Assembly (NCBI GenBank): GCA_001898995.1
Contig: MKVZ01000004.1
Coordinates: forward strand, 29,072 to 93,071
DNA from: Rhizobiales bacterium 63-22
Lineage (GTDB): Bacteria; Pseudomonadota; Alphaproteobacteria; Rhizobiales; Rhizobiaceae
Length of the DNA: 64,000 nucleotides
Direction of reading: 5' to 3'
Shown here: positions 24,364 to 33,788 of the stretch, piece by piece
How the letters are laid out: the number at the start of each line of letters is the position of its first letter
Numbering within the stretch: the stretch's first letter is position 1
Notes under the pieces: model-generated
Told to the model about the DNA's origin: nothing
Databases searched by the model: none
The model's input: only the letters and a program-made list of their open reading frames with translations
Program-made: the position numbers and the translations under genes

Positions 24364-24979
24364 CGTCCCGAGCCTTCTGCGCCTCGTCCTGCTCGGCCTG
24401 ATCGGCGCGGCGATCGTCCATATCACGGTGCTTCTGCTGGTGCCGGTCTTTTCGGATACGAACGCATGGACGCGCATCGAGGCCACCACCGCCGCCTATC
24501 GCTTCGAGCCGCTCGACCGCAAAAGGGGACTTTCCGGCGACGGCGATCCGCTGATCCGCGAGGCGGTGTGCCGCTTCGACCTCGCCGACGGGCCGGTCCA
24601 TCTGACCGCCGAACGTCCCGTGCCCTACTGGTCGCTGTCGATCTATGCGCCGAACGGCGACAATCTCTACAGCCTCAACGACAGCGTTTCCGGTGAAAAG
24701 CGGCTCAACCTCATCGTCGCCGACCCGATCGGCATGGCCAGCCTGCGCGCCAGCGACGCGCGGGCCGGCGCATCTGAGGATGCAACGACCGGGACGACAA
24801 CCGGGGCGCAGGACGGCGCACAGCCGGTCGCCCCGTCTCTCGGCAATTCCATCCCCGTCGAGCAGGATATCGGCGAGGGCATGGCGGTGCTACGCGTGTT
24901 CATGCCCGACGCGACATGGCAGGGCGAGGTGCAGCGTTTCCTCGACGGCGCCCGCTGCGTGACCCTTGGCGGGGGGTGA
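24356..24979 (+). CDS. DUF1254 family membrane-anchored protein
   Basis: The ATG at 24356 gives 207 residues with an N-terminal membrane helix (about 8-30, LVLLGLIGAAIVHITVLLLVPVF) and a periplasmic domain containing VPYWSLSIYAPNGDNLYSLND and the closing RVFMPDATWQGEVQRFL, consistent with DUF1254. An about 30-residue alanine/threonine-rich insert (AGASEDATTGTTTGAQDGAQP) interrupts it. It overlaps the DUF1214 gene by 8 bp. Confidence 0.8.
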   Translation: MANVPSLLRLVLLGLIGAAIVHITVLLLVPVFSDTNAWTRIEATTAAYRFEPLDRKRGLSGDGDPLIREAVCRFDLADGPVHLTAERPVPYWSLSIYAPNGDNLYSLNDSVSGEKRLNLIVADPIGMASLRASDARAGASEDATTGTTTGAQDGAQPVAPSLGNSIPVEQDIGEGMAVLRVFMPDATWQGEVQRFLDGARCVTLGGG

Positions 24980-25129
24980 CCTGGAGGGGAAAACCGGGCG
25001 GGCTATGACCGGCACCATGGCTTTTTCGAGACACGGTTAACAGCTTGCTAAGGCTTGGTGGCTATGATCGCCCGTGCCGGCCTGAATGGTGAACCGCCGG
25101 CGGTTCAGAGTCCACCGGAGTATCCCTGC

Positions 25130-26161
25130 GTGTCAAACGATCTGTTCCGCGCCCTGGAGGAGATTTCAGGCAACCGGAGCCAGCCGCAATCGAAAGCGGG
25201 CAAGGCCGACGACCTGCTGGTGGCGGCGGTTTCCGCTTTCGCGGGGATCACGCGTCCGGGGCGGCAGGACATGCAGCAATTCGAGGATCTGGCGATGCCG
25301 CTCCTGCATTGCGCGAGCGCGCGCGGCAAGCGGCAGGCGGCGGATATACTGGCGCGGCTGGACGAGGCGCCACGCCGCATCGTGCTGGCACTGGCGGAAG
25401 AGCCGGTCGAGATTTCCGCGCCGCTTCTCCTGCGCTCGCCGCTGCTGCGGCCCGGCGATCTCGTCGAACTCACCGGCAGGCACGGTCTCGCGCATGCCCG
25501 CGTCATCGCGCGGCGGCAATCGGACGATTCCCTCCTGCGATGCGTGCTGCACAGTTTCGCCGATCCCGTCATCGACCGCACGCTGGCATTGCAGGAAAGC
25601 CTTGCCGATCTCAACGCGGAGCCGCTGGAGAACCAGCCTCCGCCCGACGCTCCGGCGAAGAAACCCTTCCCGATGCAAAATGCCGGTTCCGAACAGCTTG
25701 CGCATGCCCTGCAACGGCCCTTTTTCGAAGTCGGCCACCTGCCCGGCTCCGAACGGCTGATCGACACGGCGCTGCTGATCGACGACCGCTTCTTCCACCA
25801 CGCGCTTGCCGACACGTTCGGCCTGTCGCTCGACCGTGCCGAAACCATCGTCGGACGATGGCCGGATTCATATCTGCCCATCGCGCTGAAGGCGCTCGGT
25901 TTTTCGGCGGCGGAGTGTTTCCTGACCATGACGGCGGTTCTGGGCACGATCGAGACCGATCGCGAGGGCCTGCGCGAGTTCGTGCATATCTATCGCTCCA
26001 TCGACCGCGAAAAGGCACTGGCGCTGGTGCGGCGCTGGCGCGCCGAGGACATGGCGGCCACGCTGCGAGGCAAGCTGCGCGAAATGGCGGAGGACCACGA
26101 AACGCCACCGACCGACGCTGCCAATTGCGACGCGCCGAAGCCGAGCAGATCGGTAAAGTAG
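25130..26161 (+). CDS. DUF2336 domain protein
   Basis: From the GTG at 25130 (preceded by CGGAG at 9 bp) the product is 343 residues, all soluble and largely helical. It shows HEAT-like repeats around residues 60-170 (LLRSPLLRPGDLVELTGRHG, LLRCVLHSFADPVIDRTLALQ), the typical DUF2336 feature. The C-terminal half has an acidic/helical domain. An ATG at 25064 would add 22 residues. Function is unknown, and the gene converges with the DUF1491 gene. Confidence 0.75.
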   Translation: MSNDLFRALEEISGNRSQPQSKAGKADDLLVAAVSAFAGITRPGRQDMQQFEDLAMPLLHCASARGKRQAADILARLDEAPRRIVLALAEEPVEISAPLLLRSPLLRPGDLVELTGRHGLAHARVIARRQSDDSLLRCVLHSFADPVIDRTLALQESLADLNAEPLENQPPPDAPAKKPFPMQNAGSEQLAHALQRPFFEVGHLPGSERLIDTALLIDDRFFHHALADTFGLSLDRAETIVGRWPDSYLPIALKALGFSAAECFLTMTAVLGTIETDREGLREFVHIYRSIDREKALALVRRWRAEDMAATLRGKLREMAEDHETPPTDAANCDAPKPSRSVK

Positions 26162-26179
26162 GGGTTTCAGTTCACGATT

Positions 26180-26530
26180 TCAGTTTTCGGGCGCCAGAGC
26201 AAGAAATTCCGCCGTTGCGCCGATATTTTCCAGTTCCACCAGCCAGAGGTCGGGATCGAAGCGGATTTCCCGCTCCATGCGTTCGCCGATGGCCAGATCG
26301 TCGGCCTCGTGCAGGATGCGCTGGAAACGGCGCTCGCCGTCCGCCTCATCGTCGTAGGAAGCCTGCGGCGCCGGCGCGTAGAGGTCGCTGCGGCCGGAAC
26401 ACCCGCTCACCCTGACGAAGATCGCGCCCGCCTCCCCCGCGCCGCGCCGCGCGAGATAGGCGAAGCCGCCCGCGCCCTCGACCTTGCGGATCAGCGCCGA
26501 CACCCAGAAATCGGAGGTGAGCCGGACCAT
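26180..26530 (-). CDS. DUF1491 family protein
   Basis: A 116-residue soluble protein starting MVRLTSDFWVSALIRKVEGAGGFAYLARRGAGEAGAIFVRV, the signature of DUF1491. Nearby residues DDLAIGERMEREIRFDPDLWLVELE complete the domain. The ATG at 26530 directly abuts the stop of the peptidoglycan-binding protein gene upstream, so the two probably share a transcript with the histidine kinase. Function is unknown. Confidence 0.9.
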   Translation of the reverse strand: MVRLTSDFWVSALIRKVEGAGGFAYLARRGAGEAGAIFVRVSGCSGRSDLYAPAPQASYDDEADGERRFQRILHEADDLAIGERMEREIRFDPDLWLVELENIGATAEFLALAPEN

Positions 26531-27508
26531 TCAGCCGATCAGCCCGATCTCGCGCATCTTGGCGATGAGCGTCGCGTCGATCCGCCCGGTCACGGGCATG
26601 TTGAACAGTCTCTGGAAGTCGCGGATGGCCGCTTCCGTGGCCTTGCCCTGCCGGCCGTTGACCGGCACCTGATCGTTGCCGAAGGCCTTGAGACCCGCCT
26701 GCACGCGCACGATATCCTGCGGTGACACATTATCGGCCACCGCCGGCTGTTTGGCAGGCGCGGCGGATTCGGTTTTTCGGTAGGAGGCGAGTTCGGGCTT
26801 CGGGCGCGGCGCGTCGTCGCGGACCGCCGTCGCCGGTTGGGGCTGCGGGCGCGCCGACGGCACGGCGATCCGGATCACCTTCGCCACCGCGTCCTGACCG
26901 GAGTCGGGGGCTGCGATCCGCGTCGCGGCATCCGGTTGCCGGGCGGCGGCCTTCTGCTGCAATGCGTGCCAGCGTTCCAGCGCCGCGCGGGTCTGCGGCC
27001 CGGAAAAGCCGTCTACTGGCCCCTTGTAGATGCCAAGCGCCGAAAGCCGCAATTGCGTGCGGGCAACGTCGATGTCGGCCTTGGGGCTGAGCGCCGGCAG
27101 CATGTCGTCCGTGACCTTGGCCGCCATCTGCAAGGCATCGGGCGCAGCACTGACGGGAGGGACGGATGCGGAACCGGTCGGGGCGGCTGTCGCCGCCTGC
27201 TGCACGGGCTTCGCCGCCGGTTCCTTGGCCGTCGTCGCTGCCGTGCCGGGCAGGACGGCGCGCGGCGTCGGCTTGAACACGAGATCGGGCCGCGTGCGGA
27301 AGAACACGCTGCTGTGCGCCTCCGGCTGATACCAGAGCGCATTGGCCGAAACGAAACCGAGCACGACGAGAAAAGCCGCCGCGCCGCCGGTCAGCGCGGG
27401 ATTGCGCAGGACGAACTCGCCCGCCGCCAGCGCCAGCACCGAGACGGCACTGAACAGAAAGCGGACCAGCCGTTCGGCAAGGCTAGGCTGTCTTGCGTTC
27501 TTGCGCAT
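26531..27508 (-). CDS. Membrane protein with two peptidoglycan-binding (PG_binding_1) domains
   Basis: From the ATG at 27508 the protein has 325 residues. Two membrane helices (about 13-31 and 38-58) are followed by a proline/alanine-rich linker and two PG_binding_1 repeats (RTQLRLSALGIYKGPVDGFSGPQTRAALERW; QAGLKAFGNDQVPVNGRQGKATEAAIRDFQRLF) that should anchor it to the cell wall. It overlaps the 3' end of the histidine kinase gene by 26 bp and abuts DUF1491 downstream, forming a three-gene unit. Confidence 0.88.
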   Translation of the reverse strand: MRKNARQPSLAERLVRFLFSAVSVLALAAGEFVLRNPALTGGAAAFLVVLGFVSANALWYQPEAHSSVFFRTRPDLVFKPTPRAVLPGTAATTAKEPAAKPVQQAATAAPTGSASVPPVSAAPDALQMAAKVTDDMLPALSPKADIDVARTQLRLSALGIYKGPVDGFSGPQTRAALERWHALQQKAAARQPDAATRIAAPDSGQDAVAKVIRIAVPSARPQPQPATAVRDDAPRPKPELASYRKTESAAPAKQPAVADNVSPQDIVRVQAGLKAFGNDQVPVNGRQGKATEAAIRDFQRLFNMPVTGRIDATLIAKMREIGLIG

Positions 27509-29375
27509 GGGTTTGCTCCTCCGGGCCTTCGTCCCGGTCTTCGCTGCTGCCCTCGTCCTTCCGTTGCCCGTCATGTCGCCTTTCTCCGGGGCGGCGGCGC
27601 ATGTCGATCACCACGTTCGCGCCCGGTCCCTGCTTTTCGTCTTCCTCTTGCTGCAAATCCCCCAGCCCAGTCGCCGGTCCGGCTACCGGCAGGCGCACGG
27701 TGACGACCGTGCCTTCGCCGGGACAACTGCGGATATTCATCGAACCCTGATGCAGTTCCACCAGGCCGCGCACCACGGACAGGCCGAGGCCGCTACCCTC
27801 TTGCGCGCGCGTATAGCTGTTGTCGGCGCGCATGAAGGGGGCGCCGATACGCGCCAGATCGTCGGGCGCAATGCCGATGCCGGTATCGGAAACGCTGATT
27901 TCCAGCACGGCGCGGCCATCGGCCATGACGCGCGCGGCATCGATGTTGACGCAGCCGCCGGCCTGCGTGAACTTCACCGCATTGCCCGCCAGATTGAGCA
28001 ATATCTGCTGCACCGCGCGCCGGTCGGCCACCACCTCGCCGATGTCCCTGCCCACGCGCTGGCAGAAGGCAACGCCCTTTTCCCCGGCCTGCGGCAGCAT
28101 CACCGCCGCGCACATCTCCGCCGCCTCGCGGAAGGCGAAGCCCTGCGGCGCGATGCGGTAAGTGCCGCTTTCGAGCCGTGCATTGTCGAGCATGGCATCG
28201 ACCAGTTCCAGCATGTAATGGCCGGAGCGGTGGATCAGCCCGGCATATTCGTGCCGCTTTTCCTCGCCGAGCCGCCCATCGATACCGTGCGACAGCAGGT
28301 CGGAAAAACCGATGATGGAATTGAGCGGCGTGCGCAATTCATGCGCGACACCGGCGAGCAGACGGCCCTTGCCGATGCGCTCGGCCTCAAGCTGCGCTTC
28401 GAGTGCCGCGATCTCCTGCTTCAGCCGCTGCTCCTCCTCCAGCGAACGACCCACCAGCATGATCGCCGCGCCAGAACCCGCGCCCTCCACGCGATAGGCG
28501 CGGAAGACCGGCGCGCCGTCCTCGATGGAACGCAGGCGCAGATCGGCCCGCCCCGACGCCTTGCCCACGCGCAGGTCGGCCAGAAGCGACAGATAGGCCA
28601 CGCGGTCGCCGACATGGACCCGGTCGAGAAGCGGCGTGCCTTGCAGCATCCCGGCCTTGACGCCGAGGCGTTTCGCCGTCGCCGCGTCCGCCGCCGTCAC
28701 GATGCCCTCCGCGTCGAGGCCGAAACGCAGATCGCCGCCGGCCAATACCGTATCGGGCGCGGTTTGCGGCATGGCAACCATCCGCGTCCTGTCCGCAGCC
28801 CAAGCGAGGCTGCGCGCCACGAGGCTTGCCGCATAGAGCAGCATGACCGCAAGAGCAGCGAGCGAAGCGTCCGCGATCGCGCCGCCGCTCCTGACCGCGA
28901 AACCAGCGAGGATGCAAGCGGCGGCGACCGCGCCCGCAAAGGCCGCGCCGGGCTTGCGGCTCGTAAACCAGATTTCGAGCGGCAGAGCGGCGACCATCAG
29001 GCAAAGCGCGCCGGCGAGCGCCGCATTGCCCCCCGGCCAGAGGCCGAGAGCGGCAAGTCCTGCACCGTAGACGGTGAAATTGAGCGTGCCGAGGAGCCCC
29101 GCGCCAAGGCCAAGGCGAGACAGGGCGCAGAAGATCATCGCCATGCCGGCGAAGCCTGCCGCCAGCGCGGCAAATTCCGTCAGGCCGACAGCGCGGCCCG
29201 ATGCGAGCAGTGCCGCGCACAGCAGCAGCGGCACGAGGAGGAGCGAATCGGCCACGCGCACGCGCGTGGCATCCGCCCCGTCGGCCCAGCGCAGGCGCAA
29301 CCGCGCATAGGAGCGCGCAACTCCCCGCATGACGGCACCCGGTTTTCCCGCTGTTTTCAGAAGAATGGCGTTCAA
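27483..29375 (-). CDS. Membrane sensor histidine kinase, DivJ-like
   Basis: A 630-residue kinase. The N-terminal third has about six membrane helices (about 47-210), then a PAS-like domain (about 215-310), a coiled linker, H-box with His345 (GVAHELRTPLNSIIGFSDLL), N box (LLNLAGNAVKF), G1 (DTGIGI) and G2 (GSGLGLSVVRGLVELH). The H-box sequence HELRTPLNSIIGFSDLL is characteristic of the PleC/DivJ/PdhS group that controls the DivK-CtrA cell-cycle pathway in alphaproteobacteria. A charged, low-complexity tail overlaps the next gene. Assignment to DivJ rests on topology and motif, not alignment. Confidence 0.78.
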   Translation of the reverse strand: MNAILLKTAGKPGAVMRGVARSYARLRLRWADGADATRVRVADSLLLVPLLLCAALLASGRAVGLTEFAALAAGFAGMAMIFCALSRLGLGAGLLGTLNFTVYGAGLAALGLWPGGNAALAGALCLMVAALPLEIWFTSRKPGAAFAGAVAAACILAGFAVRSGGAIADASLAALAVMLLYAASLVARSLAWAADRTRMVAMPQTAPDTVLAGGDLRFGLDAEGIVTAADAATAKRLGVKAGMLQGTPLLDRVHVGDRVAYLSLLADLRVGKASGRADLRLRSIEDGAPVFRAYRVEGAGSGAAIMLVGRSLEEEQRLKQEIAALEAQLEAERIGKGRLLAGVAHELRTPLNSIIGFSDLLSHGIDGRLGEEKRHEYAGLIHRSGHYMLELVDAMLDNARLESGTYRIAPQGFAFREAAEMCAAVMLPQAGEKGVAFCQRVGRDIGEVVADRRAVQQILLNLAGNAVKFTQAGGCVNIDAARVMADGRAVLEISVSDTGIGIAPDDLARIGAPFMRADNSYTRAQEGSGLGLSVVRGLVELHQGSMNIRSCPGEGTVVTVRLPVAGPATGLGDLQQEEDEKQGPGANVVIDMRRRPGERRHDGQRKDEGSSEDRDEGPEEQTHAQERKTA

Positions 29376-29406
29376 CGTGCCTACTCGCTCGATACTCTTT
29401 TACGCA

Positions 29407-29505
29407 ATCGTCGTGCGCCTTATCAGGCGCATTGTGACGATCTATTTTTTCGTTTGAGCATCGGATGATCCGAAAACCGGTTCCCACTTTTCGGTCCGAT
29501 GCTCT
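29407..29505. repeat. Composite palindromic element, family B copy 2
   Basis: Same two-hairpin structure and order as at 21285-21384, with only a few substitutions (for example CGCCTTATCAGG against CGCCCTATCAGG). It lies in the 378-bp gap upstream of the histidine kinase start. The remainder of that gap (29506-29753) shows no gene or recognisable site to me. Confidence 0.9.
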
Positions 29506-29753
29506 CGCCTTTACACGCCGCGCATCGTTACCCGCTCTTACAGAGGCGGCATGTGCGGCGACGCCAAGGATGGCAACGAGGCTTTAAGGAAAGGATAAAA
29601 CCGGGCCGCCTGAAATCCATATGGGGCCGATCGGCGGCCTTGCGGCAGTGCTTTTCCCGCTATGGTAAACAGAGAGTGGAGAAGCCTGCGGTTACGGAAT
29701 CTTTTCGATTTGGCCAGAGAATGGCATTATTCTGCACGAACGACAGCGAAGCC

Positions 29754-30206
29754 ATGATCCGTTTCCTTCTCAAGTCCATTTTCTGGCTGTCGCTGGCCTT
29801 CATCGTGCTGCCGCGCATGTTTCCGCCCGGCCCAGAGGACAGGACACCGGAAAAGATCGCCGCCACGCCCGCACCGAAGCAACCGGACGCGGTGGGTCGC
29901 CTTGTCGCCGACGGCCGGTCGGCGCTCCAGATCGGCAAGGTCTGCGCGGACAATCCCGCCTTCTGCGAGAAAGGCGCGGCACTGGCTTCCAGCGCCGGTA
30001 GCGGCGTCATGGAAGGAAGCCGCGCCGCGCTCGAATATCTGAGCAGCCGGTTCGGCGGCAAGCCGGCCGCGACCCCGGCAAAGCCGGAACCGGCCGCCGC
30101 GCCGGTTCCGGCAGTGGCGGCACGGGCCACCGCCGGAACGCCGGGATTCATCCCCGTGCCGACACCGCGCGCGGAGGCGCTTCGGGCAATTTCGGCACGC
30201 AACTGA
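29754..30206 (+). CDS. DUF5330-type membrane-anchored protein
   Basis: The ATG at 29754 gives 150 residues starting with a hydrophobic segment (LLKSIFWLSLAFIVLPRMF) that resembles an N-terminal membrane anchor. The middle contains VCADNPAFCEKG, a two-cysteine motif, and the C-terminus is proline/alanine-rich. This matches the DUF5330 proteins of Hyphomicrobiales. Function is unknown. Confidence 0.72.
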   Translation: MIRFLLKSIFWLSLAFIVLPRMFPPGPEDRTPEKIAATPAPKQPDAVGRLVADGRSALQIGKVCADNPAFCEKGAALASSAGSGVMEGSRAALEYLSSRFGGKPAATPAKPEPAAAPVPAVAARATAGTPGFIPVPTPRAEALRAISARN

Positions 30207-30281
30207 ACGGTTTTCCGTGACCTCGCGGCCTGTCCATCCTATATAGACGGCAAGACCTCCCCTTCATTTCAGGCGAGCACC

Positions 30282-30707
30282 ATGACCGCAGGCATAGACA
30301 GCATCATTTCCGATTTCGAGTTTCTGGACGACTGGGAAGACCGCTATCGCTATGTCATCGATCTCGGCAAGGACTTGCCGCCCTATCCCGACGAGGCACG
30401 CGACGCGGCGCACAAGGTGCAGGGCTGCGTCAGTCAGGTCTGGCTCAAAACCACGTCGAAGGGCGGCGACGATCCGGTGATCGAGTTTATGGGCGATTCC
30501 GACGCGCATATCGTGCGCGGGCTGGTGGCGATCGTGCTGGCACTCTATTCGGGCCGCAGGGCGTCGGAGATTCTCGCCATAGAACCGGAAACCGTGCTGA
30601 AGAAGCTCGGCCTCGACGAAAACCTCACCCCGCAGCGCTCCAACGGCCTGCGCGCCATGGTGGCCCGCATCCGCCGAGAGGCGGAAGCAGCAAGGGAATC
30701 AGCGTAA
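30282..30707 (+). CDS. sufE: Cysteine desulfurase sulfur acceptor SufE
   Basis: A 141-residue SufE-family protein that takes persulfide sulfur from SufS for iron-sulfur cluster assembly. The sulfur-accepting Cys49 is in the motif VQGCVSQVWL, followed by the family pattern GDSDAHIVRGLVAIVLALYSGR and LTPQRSNGLRAMVARIR. Length is typical. It overlaps the amidase gene tail to tail by 9 bp. Confidence 0.94.
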   Translation: MTAGIDSIISDFEFLDDWEDRYRYVIDLGKDLPPYPDEARDAAHKVQGCVSQVWLKTTSKGGDDPVIEFMGDSDAHIVRGLVAIVLALYSGRRASEILAIEPETVLKKLGLDENLTPQRSNGLRAMVARIRREAEAARESA

Positions 30708-31991
30708 CACCGTTTCCACCGACAGCGCCGCCGCGAGCAGGTTCCTGTCCGTGCCGCCGCGCGCTGTGAGCATCAGCCCGGCAGGCAACCCCACTCCCGG
30801 CATTGGCAATGTCACGCTGCAAAGGCCGAACTGGTTGGCCACCTGCGTGTTGCGCAGAAGCAATCCTTCGACACGGTCATATTCGGTCTCGTCATGGCTG
30901 ACCGAGGCAATCGTCGGCGCGACGATAGGCGTCGTTGGCGTGGCCATCATGGCGAAGCCTTGCAGCCGCGCATCCATTTCCGCGGCAAGCGCCGCGCGTG
31001 TCTCCATCAGTTCGGCATAGGCGGCGTCCGGCACCTTGATGCGCACGGACAACGGTCGTTTCACCCTCTCATCCACATCGGCCAGCGGATCGGAAAGCCA
31101 TGTCGCGGCATGGATGCGGCTTGCCTCTATCCCGACGATGGAGCCGATGCGCGTGGCCTCGCCAAGACGCGCGATCAGATCGTCCACCCCGATATCGGCA
31201 AGGACCGCGCCCGCCTTTCGCAGCGCGGCGAGGCTTTCCTCGAAACGCGCGGCCACCGCCGGCTCCATGGCCGACAGCAGACGCCCTTTCGGCAGGCCGA
31301 TGCGCAGTCCGGCAAGCGGCAGAGGCTGCGGCAGCACCGGCGCCTCGCCGGCCATGACCGCATCGGCAAGGGCGAGATCGGCGACTTTTTTCGCAAGCGG
31401 GCCGATGGAATCGAGCGAGGGCGACAGCGGAAAGGCGCCGTCCAGCGGGATACGGCCGACGGTCGGCTTGAAACCGGCGAGACCGTTCAGCGCCGCCGGA
31501 ATACGCACGGAGCCGCCCGTATCCGAGCCGATTGCGATCTCGCTGGTGCCCTCCGCCGCCGACACCGCAGCACCCGAAGACGAGCCGCCCGCGACACACG
31601 CCGGATCGGCGGCATTGCCGGGATTGCCGTAATGCGGGTTGAGGCCGACCGCCGTGAAGGCGAATTCGGTCATATGCGTCTTGCCGACGATCACCGCGCC
31701 TGCCGCGCGCAGGCGCTGGACCACGGCCGCGTCGCGCATGGCGGGCGGGGCGGAACGGCGAATCGCGGAACCGGCCAGCGTCGGCTCGCCCGCCACGTCG
31801 AAGAGATCCTTGATCGATACGATGCGCCCGTCGAGCGGACCGAGCGCCCGCCCCTCACGCAGGCGCGCATCCGCCGCATCGGCCTCGGCCCGCGCGCGTT
31901 CTGCATAAACCGTGCTGAAGACAGGCTCGTGCGTCCGCCGCGCATCGAGCCGCGACAGGATCGCCTCCAGCCTTTCCCGGACATCCGGCAT
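30699..31991 (-). CDS. Amidase signature-family hydrolase
   Basis: With the ATG at 31991 the protein has 430 residues. The amidase signature is complete: Lys61 (SIKDLFDV), the Gly/Ser-rich loop VAGGSSSGAAVSA with the middle Ser, and nucleophile Ser161 in SDTGGSVRIPAALNG. These form the Ser-Ser-Lys triad. Family substrates are diverse, and GatA activity is unlikely because no gatB/gatC is nearby. An upstream start (32036) would add residues without family support. Confidence 0.92.
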   Translation of the reverse strand: MPDVRERLEAILSRLDARRTHEPVFSTVYAERARAEADAADARLREGRALGPLDGRIVSIKDLFDVAGEPTLAGSAIRRSAPPAMRDAAVVQRLRAAGAVIVGKTHMTEFAFTAVGLNPHYGNPGNAADPACVAGGSSSGAAVSAAEGTSEIAIGSDTGGSVRIPAALNGLAGFKPTVGRIPLDGAFPLSPSLDSIGPLAKKVADLALADAVMAGEAPVLPQPLPLAGLRIGLPKGRLLSAMEPAVAARFEESLAALRKAGAVLADIGVDDLIARLGEATRIGSIVGIEASRIHAATWLSDPLADVDERVKRPLSVRIKVPDAAYAELMETRAALAAEMDARLQGFAMMATPTTPIVAPTIASVSHDETEYDRVEGLLLRNTQVANQFGLCSVTLPMPGVGLPAGLMLTARGGTDRNLLAAALSVETVLR

Positions 31992-32077
31992 CGATTTCTC
32001 CCGGTTGAGGTCGCCGTTGCAGACCGTCGGCGGCAAGCGTTACGAACCCGCCGCGCCGCTGTCAATCGCTCCCGTCC

Positions 32078-32629
32078 TCATGACCGCGACCGCATCTTCG
32101 GGCGGTAATCCTCCGCGCCCCAATGCAGGATCGCCGGCCGTCGCGCCTCGCCGCCGCGCGGTGGATGATAATGGCGATGCAGCGCGGCAAGGCCCGCCCT
32201 GAGCAGCATCTTGGCCGAGCGCACCGGCCATTGCCGCTCGCGCTCGACCGTCTCCAGCCCCTTCAGGAAGCAGCAGACGTCGACCAGCACGCCGCCCAGT
32301 TCCGGCCCAACCGCCTCCAGCGCCCGCTCGACGCGCATCCGGCTCGCCAGCGCCATATCCGTCAGTTCCGCGATACCGCCGGGACTGCCATGCCCCCTGC
32401 CGCCGGCGACGCCATCCCAGCGCGACGTGACCGACGGCATCAGCGAGCCGCGCGTGAAATCGGCGCGCAGCCGCTCGCCGGCCTGAAACTCGTCCTCGGT
32501 GATGAAGGCCGAGCCGTCCGCGCCCTTGCGGCGGTAGAGCGCGGCGAGCGGCGATTCGGAAAGGTTCACCTCCACCTTCTCGCCGCCTCCGATCTCCACC
32601 GTCGCGGTGAATCGTTTGGCCGCGCTCAT
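32078..32629 (-). CDS. DUF6456 domain protein
   Basis: A 183-residue soluble protein starting MSAAKRFTATVEIG. It contains SPLAALYRRKGADGSAFITEDEFQAGERLRADFTRG and VDVCCFLKGLETVERERQWPVRSAKMLLRAGLAALHRHY, typical of DUF6456, which is often annotated near helix-turn-helix regulators in Hyphomicrobiales. Its ATG overlaps the stop of the DnaA-like gene by 4 bp, so the two are coupled. Function is unknown. Confidence 0.82.
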   Translation of the reverse strand: MSAAKRFTATVEIGGGEKVEVNLSESPLAALYRRKGADGSAFITEDEFQAGERLRADFTRGSLMPSVTSRWDGVAGGRGHGSPGGIAELTDMALASRMRVERALEAVGPELGGVLVDVCCFLKGLETVERERQWPVRSAKMLLRAGLAALHRHYHPPRGGEARRPAILHWGAEDYRPKMRSRS

Positions 32630-33102
32630 ACCGCCATCCTCCCCGCCGTTTTCCCGGCCAGCTTCCATGTGGAAAAAGCCGAACGCACGATCCGCTCGAA
32701 GGCGGCGACAATGGCATCGAAATCCTCGTCGTCACGCATGTCCTCCACGATCTGACAGGCATGCGTCACCGTCGAACGGTCACGCGCGAAGCCCGCGGCC
32801 ACGTCCGTCATCGCCATGCCGAAGCATGTATGAGCGACATACATACCGATCTGGCGCACCCGCGCCACGGGACGGCGGCAGCGCGTGGGCGAGCGCAATT
32901 CCTTCCCGTCCATTCCGAAAGCGGCCACGAGCAGGTCGATGAGCGCATCGCATACCGCAATGTTGCGTCGCGTCCGTCTGGCATCGGGGCGCTTTCGGGG
33001 CGGATCGAGACGGATCGCCCGCCCGCGGCGCGCCGCGACCCGCCGCAACGCCTCGAAGGCCTCCGCACGCGTATGAACCACATGAGACAATTCCAGAAGC
33101 AT
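32626..33102 (-). CDS. DnaA domain IV-like helix-turn-helix protein
   Basis: A 158-residue protein, start ATG 33102. The C-terminal part (RQIGMYVAHTCFGMAMTDVAAGFARDRSTVTHACQIVEDMRDD) closely resembles the DNA-binding domain IV of DnaA, including the DRSTVTHAC signature helix, but no AAA+ domain is present. The N-terminal part is arginine-rich. It could bind DnaA-box-like DNA as a regulator or replication modulator. It overlaps the DUF6456 gene by 4 bp. Confidence 0.85.
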   Translation of the reverse strand: MLLELSHVVHTRAEAFEALRRVAARRGRAIRLDPPRKRPDARRTRRNIAVCDALIDLLVAAFGMDGKELRSPTRCRRPVARVRQIGMYVAHTCFGMAMTDVAAGFARDRSTVTHACQIVEDMRDDEDFDAIVAAFERIVRSAFSTWKLAGKTAGRMAV

Positions 33103-33367
33103 TCTTCTTTCCTCGTTTATATAGGAATATCTTCTTATAACAAGAAAAATGCAAGCGAGGATAAGTTTAATGAAAAAAGAGTGCGTACAGGGTTTGGCCG
33201 GGAATCCCGGTACCTGACTTAATGATTTAAAATCAATAGGAAAATGGGTTGCGGAACACCTATTTGCAACTTTTCTGAGGCAGCGTCCGGCAAAAAATTT
33301 AGGAATATTATCCCCACTAAGCGGCAACGGGCGATCATGGCGGCGAAACGCAACGAGGACCGCCGCC

Positions 33368-33670
33368 ATGCACCAGAGCCTGACCGATGCCCGCTATGCC
33401 TTCCTTGCCCGCCGCACGGAGGAGCGCATCAACGCCATGCAGCGCGTGGCCCTGCAAATCATCGCCGGAATCGACATCGACCGGGTGCTGAACGGCGCCC
33501 GGCAGGAAAAGGAAAGCGCCGTGCGCCGCCTCGTGCGTCTTATCGAGCGCGAAAGGCAGAAGGGCGTCATCGGCCACTGGAGCTACGATCTCAACCGCCA
33601 TATCGCGCTGAAACAGGCGCTCGACCGGTTGAAGGCGGCGCTCGTCGCGGACGAACCCTCCCCGGCCTGA
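33368..33670 (+). CDS. Conserved hypothetical helical protein
   Basis: A 100-residue soluble protein (MHQSLTDARYAFLARRTEER...) with strong helix propensity and high Arg/Lys/Glu content. No family is recognised. An AGGA-containing ribosome-binding site precedes the ATG. It is transcribed toward mucR and ends before the inverted repeat at 33740. It lies in an AT-rich neighbourhood. Confidence 0.65.
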   Translation: MHQSLTDARYAFLARRTEERINAMQRVALQIIAGIDIDRVLNGARQEKESAVRRLVRLIERERQKGVIGHWSYDLNRHIALKQALDRLKAALVADEPSPA

Positions 33671-33739
33671 TTTGGGCATGAAGCATTTGCAGCCAAATGG
33701 AAACATTTGGCGTCGCATAAATGCGGCGAAAACAAATCA

Positions 33740-33778
33740 ATAGAGCGCCGATCTGATCCCATCAGATCGGCGCTCTAT
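33740..33778. terminator. Perfect 18-bp inverted repeat
   Basis: ATAGAGCGCCGATCTGAT (33740-33757), a 3-bp loop, then its exact complement (33761-33778). It lies between two convergent genes and is followed on the plus strand only by TGTCATTAAAA, so it may be a plus-strand terminator for the hypothetical gene or a second stop for mucR. Confidence 0.65.
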
Positions 33779-33788
33779 GTCATTAAAA

